From assembly GCA_963575745.1 (NCBI GenBank), contig CAUYUJ010006512.1, positions 27,501-53,114 of the forward strand: a DNA stretch of 25,614 bases, read 5' to 3'. This stretch comes from Prorocentrum cordatum (taxonomy: Eukaryota; Sar; Dinophyceae; Prorocentrales; Prorocentraceae). The first letter of the stretch is position 1; each line of letters begins with the position of its first letter. Positions 9,150 through 17,500 of the stretch are shown here, one piece after another. A program made the translations under genes and the position numbers. The notes beneath the pieces were generated by a model. That model saw only the letters and a list, made by a program, of their open reading frames with translations. It was not told the DNA's origin and did not search any database.

Positions 9150-9335
9150 GGGGGGGAGAGAGAAAGAGAGAGAGAGAGAGGAAAAACAAAGAAAGAGACA
9201 GATACATAAAAAACAACAGACAAAAGAACAACTCCTTCTCCTCCTCCTCCTCCTCCTCCTCCTCCTCCTCCTCCTCCTCCTCCCCCTCCTCCTCCTCCTC
9301 CTCCTCCTCCTCCTCCTCCTCCTCCTCCTCCTCTT
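9150..9335. repeat. Purine-rich GA tract followed by (CTC)n microsatellite
   Basis: 9151-9235 is G/A-rich on the + strand (GAGAGAGA core at 9166-9180). 9236-9333 is a nearly pure CTC repeat with one CCC interruption. Reading frames through it give poly-Leu, poly-Glu or poly-Gly artefacts. Confidence 0.9.
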
Positions 9336-9499
9336 GCTCCACCTTCCGCGCCCTTCACTCCTCACTCCTCCCGCGCTCCCTCTTCGCCTCCTCTCGCTCA
9401 CCCCTCGTCGCTCCTCCTTATTTTTTTCCTCACTGTTCCATCCCTCTGCCTTCTAGATAATTCTGTCCTGTCGCACCGCGAGACATGTCGTTAGGGCGC

Positions 9500-10170
9500 G
9501 CTGAGCGTTTCGCACGCGACCCCTTCACAACTAAGTTCTCGATCGCTCGAAGCGTGAAGTTTCCAACAGTTACACTGATGGAGCTCATGTCGGTAACAGA
9601 TTGGGCTCTCGCCGAACCGCAGTACACTCGTCTTACTCTAGCGCACAGACGAACGGCGGGCCATTTCCAAGATGATTGTTTCGCCTTGGCGCCGCGCACA
9701 CTCGCCGTACAAATATCCAACAAGCGCACGGACGGAGAGCGGATCATGCTCAATCGTGCGAGGTTGTCGCTTAAGCGTCGCGCTCACTCGTCCTGCAACA
9801 CTTGAACAGCTCGTCGTGAAGTCTCGCGCGCAGTCGTTGCACGAATGGAGGGCGGCTCGTTTTCAAAACGGGGTTCCCGCTTGATCTGCATACGAAGTTC
9901 AAAAGCGCGCAACAGTTGCACACGTGGAGGGCGGTTCCATGTAATAATGGGGACGATGCTTGAAACATCCGAGGACTTTATGGCAATGACGGTGAGCTTG
10001 TACCGCACTTGCTGGCACGGATGGATGACAGACCATTTTCAAAACGGAATTTGGACAGCGCATTGCACTGAGTGACCAATTTTCTTAGCAGCTCTTACAG
10101 CCAGAAGGACGCACGGTGGATCCTTTACTAAAACCGGGCTTCGGCTAAACGGCAGGCCCACGGGGACGTT
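9500..10170. repeat. Degenerate tandem repeat family, roughly 80-110 bp spacing
   Basis: Related blocks of the form GCACGNATGGAGGGCGG...CATTTTCAAAACGG recur at about 9650, 9730, 9841, 9921, 10015 and 10112 (the last weaker), perhaps also 9512. Some copies encode WRAARFQNGV or WMTDHFQNGI in the + direction, but the frames are closed between copies. No intact gene is visible. Confidence 0.5.
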
Positions 10171-10280
10171 CGTCTGTCAAGGAGGGGTGCCTCCCGCAGC
10201 GGAGAGGAATGCTCGTGAGGGCCTCTGAGGAGATGGCCTGGGACGGCACGGCGCATTGCAGCATCGCTGGCACATTTTGG

Positions 10281-10550
10281 GTTTACTCAGCTCTTCGCTG
10301 CTCCTCGCTGCTCCTCGCTGCTCCTCCTCCTCCTTCTCCTCCTCCTCCTCCTCGCTGCTCCTCGCTGCTCCTCCTCCTCTTCCTCCTCCTCCTCCTCCTC
10401 CTCCTCCTCCTCCTCCTCCTCTCCTCGTTCCTCCTCGCCTTCCCTCCCAATCCTCCTCGCTCCCCCTCCCTCCTCGCTCTTCGCCGCCCCTCCCTCCCCC
10501 CTCGTCCTCTTCGCTCTCCCCCCCTTCTCGCCCCTCCCCCCCGCCCCCCC
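10281..10550. repeat. CTC/GCT-rich low-complexity tract
   Basis: CTGCTCCTCG and CTCCTC repeats run over about 270 bp, becoming CCCTCC-rich. Only artefact ORFs occur here. Confidence 0.85.
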
Positions 10551-10781
10551 GCCGCCCGCGAGCCCGTGCAACTCGCCGGCGAGCGCCGCGCCGGCGGCGG
10601 GCTCGCCGGCCCCGCCGTCGTCGGCCTCCTCGCCCCCGCTGGCGGTGTCGGCCGACGGAGGCCCCCAGGGGGGGCGGCGCGCCGGGTGCCATTCCGCGAG
10701 GCTGCTTGCGGTGTTCCTCGGGCCGCTTCCACTCCTCCGTCTGCTTCCTCTTCTTCCTCCTCCTCCTCCTGCTCCCCCTTC
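10551..10781. other. Very GC-rich spacer with no recognisable gene
   Basis: GCCGGCGGCGGGC-type sequence stays open in several frames only because stop codons are rare in it. Nothing recognisable is present. Confidence 0.5.
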
Positions 10782-10830
<49 letters not shown>

Positions 10831-10838
10831 CCACCACC

Positions 10839-10892
<54 letters not shown>

Positions 10893-11474
10893 GTCATCGT
10901 CGTCATCCTCATCCTCATCCTCATCCTTATCCTCATTCTCGTCAGCATCATCATCAGCAGCATCATCGTCATCATCATCGTCATTCATTGTCATCGTCAT
11001 CGTGCACCCCTGGCCAGCCACGGGATCATGATAGCTAGTGGCGTGTACTCCTACGAGAATGTCTTAATTGCCTAGACAGCCGTCTTGTCCGGCAAGCTGC
11101 ACAGAGCACAGATGTGGCAGTGTATATATAAGTGTGTGTATATATATATGTATATATATCGTCATCGTCATCGTCGTCATTATCGTCATCAACAACATCA
11201 TCAGCATCATAATGAATCGTGTGATCATAATTCGCACCATCATCAGCACCATCATGGTCATCAGCAGCAGCATCAGCATCAGCATAAGCATCCTCAACAT
11301 CGTCATCGTCATCGTTTGCGTCATCGGAATCGTCATCACCGTCAGCAGCAGCATCATCAACATCTTATTCATCATTATCACCATCATCATTGTCATTATC
11401 AATAACAGTATCATCAGCATCAGCGTCAGCGTCACCATCATCATCGTCGTCATCATCATCACCTGACGCCACGT

Positions 11475-11509
<35 letters not shown>

Positions 11510-12035
11510 GCATCACCATTATCATCATCATCGTCGTCTTCATCAGCATCAGCATCGTCGTCGTCATCGTCGTCATCATCATCACCCTCATTGTCGTCAT
11601 CATAACCAGCATCTTCATCATCATCCTCATCAGCATCATCATAACCATCACCAGCACCACCATCGGTATCCTTATCCTTACGCTCATCATCATCATCATC
11701 GTCATGCTACGCATTAGCCTGGTCATCATTTGCATCAGAATAATCATCAGCAGCATCATCGTCAGCATCATCAGCATCAGCATCATCGTCGTCGTCGTCG
11801 GCGTCGTCACTCTCATCCTGATCGTCATCCGTAGCATCATCATCCGCTTCTTTCTCCTTCTCTTTCACATCGTCATCATCATCATCATCATCATCATTAT
11901 CGTCAGCGTCATAATCGTCAGCATTATCATCAGCATGATCATGAACATCATCAGCATGATGATGATCATCATCAGCACCAGCACCAGCACCAGCATCAGC
12001 CATCATCACCATCATCATCAGCACCATCATCAACT
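10782..12035. repeat. Long CAT/CAC/CGT trinucleotide tract with one interruption
   Basis: A nearly pure ATC repeat with a CAC block runs from 10782 to about 10990. A 130-bp unique piece follows (about 11000-11130), including a TA/TG repeat to 11160. Then about 870 bp of imperfect CATCAT/CGTCAT/CAGCAT repeats run to 12035. Translations are poly-Ile/Ser/His (+) or poly-Met/Asp (-), so these ORFs are not genes. Confidence 0.92.
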
Positions 12036-12292
12036 GCCAACGCCCTCCTCTTCGCGCGAAGAGCTTTTTCCCTACCTAGGCTCTTCCTAGAAGGGTTTTT
12101 ACTGTCTTTGCTTAAGGGGCCGGGCAGTGCAAAGCGCCCCCGGCGGTTCCCCAGGTCCCCTGGGAGCCCAGCAAAAGCAACAGCAAAGGTAAAAGCAAAC
12201 GCGCGGCTCCCCCAGTTGCGCTCCCTGGGTGCCAAGCAGAAGCAAAAGCACAGGCAAAAGTGAAGGCAAAAGCGAAGGCAAAGCAAAAGCAT
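12036..12292. repeat. AGCAAA-type short repeats after a unique stretch
   Basis: The unique sequence contains TTCGCGCGAA. Two diverged copies of a CCCTGGG-AGCA-containing block follow (about 12145-12190 and 12215-12260). Runs of GCAAAAG/GCAAAGG lie at 12166-12292. No gene is visible. Confidence 0.6.
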
Positions 12293-12477
12293 AGCATGCA
12301 TAGCATAGCATAGCATAGCGCAGCATAGCATAGCGCAGCATAGCATAGCGTAGCATAGCATAGCCTAGCCTAGCCCAGCAAAGCATTGCGCAGCATTACA
12401 TAGCATAGCATAGCATCTCATAGCATAGCAGAGCAGAGCAGAGCATAGCATAGCATAGCGTAGCATACCGCGGCACA
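12293..12477. repeat. TAGCA pentanucleotide satellite
   Basis: About 185 bp of TAGCA units with variants GAGCA, CAGCA and TAGCG. It is followed by a short unique piece and a (TA)n tract at 12500-12534. Confidence 0.9.
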
Positions 12478-12655
12478 GCATCCACTATTGCTGCTGCTGA
12501 TATATATATATATATATATATACATATATATATACACACACATGTACTTATATGTGTGTTTGTGCGCACGTACGTTCCATGCATGTTGTTCGTCTGTGGG
12601 TCATCTTGAGCCCTTAGTGGGGCAGCGTGAGCCCTTAGGATTCACGAAGGTTTCG

Positions 12656-12745
12656 CACATGGCCCTGCGTGCTGGATAATGTGTTCTCGAGTGTCTCCGT
12701 TCCGCTGCCGTTTTTGGGCTCTGCCAAAAACTTGAAGACGGTTGT
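12656..12745 (+). repeat. Split direct repeat A1 (left end)
   Basis: It is identical to A2 at 19118-19207. It starts at CACATGGCC and ends GACGGTTGT, one base before the ATG of ORF1. It holds an inverted repeat TTTTTGG (12711-12717) / CCAAAAA (12724-12730) with a 6-nt loop. Confidence 0.92.
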
Positions 12746-12746
12746 G

Positions 12747-13253
12747 ATGCATGGCCCGCTCGCCCAAGTAGCGTCCGCCAGTTTCGCGGGCAGTTGGCTG
12801 GGGGGGGCCGCTCGCGCATGCCACTGTGAGTGTGCGTGCGCCTGCCACACCAGCTCCGACGACGGGGCCTTGAAGCTGCTCGAGAAGCAGCTCGACAGGT
12901 GCGGGCCCGAGCACCTGTGCCCGCAGTGCCCGACGTGCCCGCAGTGCCCGGGGCCTCCCCCTTGCCTGCCGCTTTGGCCTGCTGGGCTGGGCGGCTTCGT
13001 GGCGGGCGTCGCCACCACCGCGCTCGCGGCGCTGTTCGCTGGGCGCAGCAGGGGCCGCCGCGAGGGGGCCCGTCCGGCTCGCGCCGTCGGGCCGAGCCCG
13101 CCGTTGGGCCTCGCGGACGGGCCCGCGTCGTTCGTGCCGGCGCCGGCGCTGGCCGCTGCCCCGGAGCCGAGGGCTCCAGCGGCGCTGCCGGGTGCGGCGG
13201 CGCTTCGGGGCCGGGCCTCGCACCGCGGGGCCGGGGTGCTGACGTTCGGCTGA
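12747..13253 (+). CDS. ORF1 of the retroelement: small Cys-rich protein with one membrane segment
   Basis: A 168-residue ORF from the ATG at 12747, directly after repeat A1. The frame stays open further upstream into A1, but the first ATG is here. Residues 25-34 are CHCECACACH and 52-73 hold CPQCPTCPQCP, giving about ten Cys in two clusters that could bind zinc. A hydrophobic helix GLGGFVAGVATTALAALF (about 80-97) looks like a single membrane segment, followed by a basic stretch and an Ala/Pro-rich tail. I have no named family for it. The same design (a C-X-C cluster, CP-x-CP cluster, one membrane helix) fits small first ORFs that I associate with dinoflagellate elements. Its job may be particle or membrane anchoring. 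It ends with TGA 25 nt before ORF2. Confidence 0.55.
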   Translation: MHGPLAQVASASFAGSWLGGAARACHCECACACHTSSDDGALKLLEKQLDRCGPEHLCPQCPTCPQCPGPPPCLPLWPAGLGGFVAGVATTALAALFAGRSRGRREGARPARAVGPSPPLGLADGPASFVPAPALAAAPEPRAPAALPGAAALRGRASHRGAGVLTFG

Positions 13254-13278
13254 GGCCGCGGCCCGCGCGGACAGCGGC

Positions 13279-14500
13279 ATGTCGTCGCTCGCGCTTGGGG
13301 CCTATGCGTTCGTGCAGTACAATGACCCGGCCGACAACGGGCTCTGGCATGAGCGCCTGATCTTGGGCTGGGTCACTGCATCGGAGTATACATTGTGATG
13401 ACCCCAGATGGGGATGTCTTCATAGAGCAGCTCGACTCGGCGAGCGCGGACCTGTCAGGTATCCGTTTTTCGCCATCGTCGGGGGGCTTGCCCGCTGGGC
13501 TCGCGGGGGCGCCGCTCTACCGCTTCGCGGCGCAGCCTGCTGGGGCCGAGCTGACGGCGCTGCTCAACGAGGGGGCTTCGCACGCTCGCGTGGAGCGCCA
13601 GGCGAGGGGCTTGGCGCAGCCGCCCGGCGCGGGCATGGCCGGCGGCCCGGGCGGCGTTGCCCCGGCGGTGGTGCCGACCCGCTGCCGGTCGCGCCGCCCC
13701 CGGCGGCTGCCGGCGCGCCCCCGCCGCCTCCGCCCGCCCCGAGGGTGGCGCCGGCCGCGGGCAGCTGGGTCTTCGACGTCCCTGGCCCCTCGCACGCGAT
13801 CGGGCAGGAGTTCCTCTTCCCTGCGGGCGGGCTGGACTTCGGGGGCCACGCGTTTGTCTCGGTGGGCGGGGCTATCACCACGGGCTGCTTCGTCCAGGCG
13901 GACACGAACCTCGACGAGTGGGCGGCGGAGCGGCAGCTCTTCCTGATGCAGGGCGAGCCGCGCCTGCTGCCCCGGCGGCAACCTGCGGGGCCAGTCCCAT
14001 TCACCCGCGACGCGGCGTGGCTGCACAAGGACCCCCGGGTCGAGATCCACCTGAAGGGGCCGCCGACCATGGGGGACTCGGTGACCGCGTTGATGGCGCG
14101 GAGTCCGGGGGGCTTCATGTCCTCCCACGAGCGCTGGCTGGTCGAGAGCAAGGTGCCCGCAGCCAGCCGCTCGGCCCGTGAACATCGAGTGGTCTCGAAG
14201 GCGCTCGAGCTCGGACAGGCGGTGGGCGGCGTGAACCTGGCGAACCTCACCTGCATGGAGTACCTCAACAGGCGCCGCCAGTTGTTGGAGGAGGCCCACA
14301 AGTCCGACCCGGACAAGGGCAACTTCGAGGGCGCCCACCACTTCATGGGCGAGGATGACGATGGAGCGGGCACACTCGTCGCCCCGAGCCTCCGCTCGCA
14401 CGTGGCCGGCGAGTTCGGCAAGGAGGCGGCCATCGAGAAGGAGAGACGCAAAGCACGAGAAGCGAAGAAGCCACCTCCTGGAGGTGGCGGGAAATCATGA
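13279..14500 (+). CDS. ORF2 of the retroelement: gag-like protein, read in three frames
   Basis: The ATG at 13279 opens with LGAYAFVQYNDPADNGLWHE. That frame stops at 13396-13398, but the natural continuation (GVYIVMTPDGDVFIEQLD) is in the next frame from about 13383 and runs to about 13655. From there the sense moves to a third frame with a Pro-rich linker, SWVFDVPGPSHAIGQEFLF, LDEWAAERQLFLM, VNLANLTCMEYLNRR, APSLRSHVAGEFGKEA and a basic end (REAKKPPPGGGGKS). Both changes correspond to one missing base each (near 13383 and in the GC-rich 13650-13670). The protein sits where Gag is expected and carries a helical LANLTCMEYLNRRRQLLEEA block and a basic C-terminus suited to RNA binding. No CCHC knuckle is visible. 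The stop TGA (14498-14500) overlaps the ATG of ORF3. Confidence 0.6.
14471..14500 (+). promoter_or_regulatory. ATGA stop-start overlap with an upstream 17-nt inverted repeat
   Basis: CCACCTCC (14471-14478), T, GGAGGTGG (14480-14487) is a perfect inverted repeat. Nine bases later ATG (14497-14499) of ORF3 overlaps TGA (14498-14500) of ORF2. The arrangement suggests termination-reinitiation to make RT from the gag message. Confidence 0.55.
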
Positions 14501-17500
14501 CCGACTTGAACCACGACGGCGCCTTTGCTGGCAGCGCCGCCGCGGCTTTGAAAGACCAGCTCTTTTCGGAAGAGGGAGTGGCCCCGCCTTGGGGCTGGCC
14601 GGACGCACAGCCGCCCGGCTTCAGGCCGCCGCCGGGACTTCCGAGGCCGCCCGGCTGCCTGGACGATCTCTTCCCCCTCCCGCTGCTCGACCCGCAGGAG
14701 GCCGATTTTGGCGGCTCCGGCCGCGCCCGCGCCGGGCAACGAAGGAGATGCATCCGTCGGGACGTGCTGAGTGACGCGAACGACTCGCTGATGGGCCTCA
14801 ATGCTCTGTACGGCTGTGAGCGCTCGTCAGTTACCGCGCCCGCCGAGGCGCAGAGGCTGGCACAACGGAGGTTGCTCCGTTCCGCTCGCTCTGCCCGACA
14901 AGTTTTTCCAGACTTATTTAACATGAGTCCCCGTGAGGCTGCCAGTGAGCTTCTGGGATCGCGCCTCGATTATCAGGGATCGGTGACGACGGTCGCCCCG
15001 CACCGCGCCGATGCCCTGTCTTTGCCCCCCGCAGGACGACAGCCGGTCAGCCTTCAGGGCGTTCTCGACCCTGATGCCGCGCACGCGCTTGCTAACTTTG
15101 AGAGCCTCCTGGCCGAGCCTGAGGTTCGTCAGGCCCGTCGGGAGGGGGGCCCGGTCCGACCGTACATGGACGCTGTGCTTAAAAATGATCGGGCCCAGTA
15201 TGTGCAGTTTTTGGGGCAGCTCGCGAGCTGCCATGTGCTCACCTCCACTAGGACTAAGAAAGCCTCTGTCACCCCGTTTTTCGTATCAAAAAAGACCGAC
15301 AAGATTCGGCTCGTGTTAGACTGTCGTGAATCTAACCAGTTTTTTAAACATTCTCCCTTCGCGGAGATAGCTGCGGCGGAGAGCCTCAGCTCGTTGGAGG
15401 TCCCCGAGGGCAGGCAGTTGTACAGTGCATGTGCTGATATCCAGTGTGCGTTCTATCAGTGTGGAGATATAGGAGATCTATGCCAGTACTTCTGCCTCCC
15501 TAAGGTGACTCGGGCCGAGGCTCACCGCGCTGGTATCCCCGTGAAGGACCTGGGTAGCACGAGCGACTTCGTGTACCCGGCGATGCAGGTGCTTCCGATG
15601 GGTTGGTCCTGGGCCTTCTGGTTCGTCCAACGTCTTCACCTCGAGGTGGTGCGGAGGTCTGGGGTCCCTTCTACCATGGTTGCTACTGGATCCTGGCCTC
15701 TTCCGTCGGTCGTCGAGGGCCCAATCGAGGTCCCGAACTCGGACAACGTGAATGTGTTCGGTCTGGAGCCGGGGCCCGTGTTAGCAACGCGTGATCGCAT
15801 CGTCGCCCAGTTCGAGGCGGAGGGTTTCGCCATGCATGATATCTCCGAGGTGTCGTCCGAGGGCGTCGTCCTGGGAGCTGACGTCGGAGGGCCGGACCCC
15901 CTCACCCGCCGCTCTCTAAAAAAGCTGCTGGTGGTCAGGAAAGCTCTGTTCTGGCTCGCAACGGGCCCGTGCGTAAGTGGCCGACAGCTGGAGGTTATCT
16001 TGGGACATTATGTTGCTGCCTGTCTCTTCTGCCGTCCAGGCTTTTCGATCATGCGTGCGGTGTGCGAGTTTGTCCGGGCTTCTTACGACAGGCCCAAGGT
16101 GCTCTGGAGAAGTTGTCGTTACGAGTGTTGGCTTATGGCGACCCTTTGCATCCATCTGCAGTCTCCCCTGTCTCTGCCGTGGGCGAGTGAGGTCATCGCT
16201 ACCGACGCGTCCACCACCGGGATGGGAGTAACCGAGGCCAGGCTGCCCAAGGAAGTCGTAGCGGATGTTGGGAGATGGCGGGAGAGGTGGAGGTATCGTC
16301 GCTTGGAACCTTCTGAGTGGGCCCCCCGGGCCCGGGCCCTCGACGGCCTGGACGAAATCACCGTGCCATACACTGCCTGGGAGAACCCGTCGGAGCGCGG
16401 TTGGAAGCACGCTGTCGGTTTTCCCGAGGTCCCGTCTGAAGTCCTTGGAGCTCAGTTTCGTGTCGCGCACGCTGCGCCCTTCAGATATGCCGAGCACATC
16501 GGGGTCAAGGAGGGGCGGGCCGCTGTGTGGGCTTTGCGCCGTGATGCGAGAGATCCAGGGCGGCACTGCTCCAGGAGGTTGTACTTGATTGACAATTTCG
16601 GGGTCGTGCTTGCTCTGGAGCGTGGGAGGGCCACATCACACGGCCTCCTGCAGATCTGTCGACGGGTCACCGCTCTGTCCATAGCCTGTAGCATTTCGGC
16701 TCGTTTCCGTTGGATCGCTTCAGAGTCAAACCCGGCCGACGCGCCTAGTCGGCTCTGGGAGCGGCCGGACGCTCGGCCTCCCTGTGGGCCGTATGCTCGG
16801 CCCGCTCAGCGTGGCTGGAGGGACTACGCCCTGCCTGGAGGACAGCCACGGGCGCGCGTCGACCACCAAGGGGGTCCAGCGCGCCGTGCGAGAGGCTCGT
16901 GCTGTTCGTCTTCCAGCTCCAGCCGCGCCGAGGCGGGCCAGGCGGGAAAGGCCCGCTGCCACGCCGGCGCTGCGGCGGCGCCCGACGGCTGTGGCCGCGC
17001 CGGTGCCGCTTCGCCGCCCAGCAGCCGCAGGCGCGCCCGCGCCGATGCGCCGCCCGGCCGCGGGGCCCGGCGCTGCCGGGCTTCGGCCCCGGCTGGCGGC
17101 GGCGGTGGCGACGGTGCGGACCTCGAAGGTGACAGCCGCGATCCCGTCGGCGTGCGAGAACGCAGCCGTCGGTGCCTCAGCCAGGCTGTCCTACCAGCAG
17201 TACTACGCGGCCTTCCTGGCGTTCGTGGGACAGCCAGCCGACGACCTCGAGGCGCTCGAGGTGCAGGTCCTGGAGGTCCTCGACACGTTCCTGGAGGCGG
17301 GCTGCACGAAGGGGGACGCGGACTACCTGGTCGCCGCCGTCAAGGACGCGCTGCCGCGGGCGACGGGGCCGAGGGCCCTGCCTCGCGCGCAGCGCGCGCT
17401 GAAGGGGTACGGCAAGAAGGTGCCCCCGAGGTCGCGGGCTCCCGCGCCCCGCGAGGTGGTGGGCTCAGCGATCTCGGGACTCCTCTCGGTGAACGAGCGG

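Noticed and set aside
9236-12033. ORFs coding poly-Leu, poly-Glu, poly-Gly, poly-His, poly-Met or poly-Asp
   Set aside because: These are direct translations of CTC and CAT microsatellites, open in every frame.
13517-14924. Long antisense ORFs opposite the gag-like and RT genes
   Set aside because: They are shadows of GC-rich coding on the other strand, without recognisable domains.
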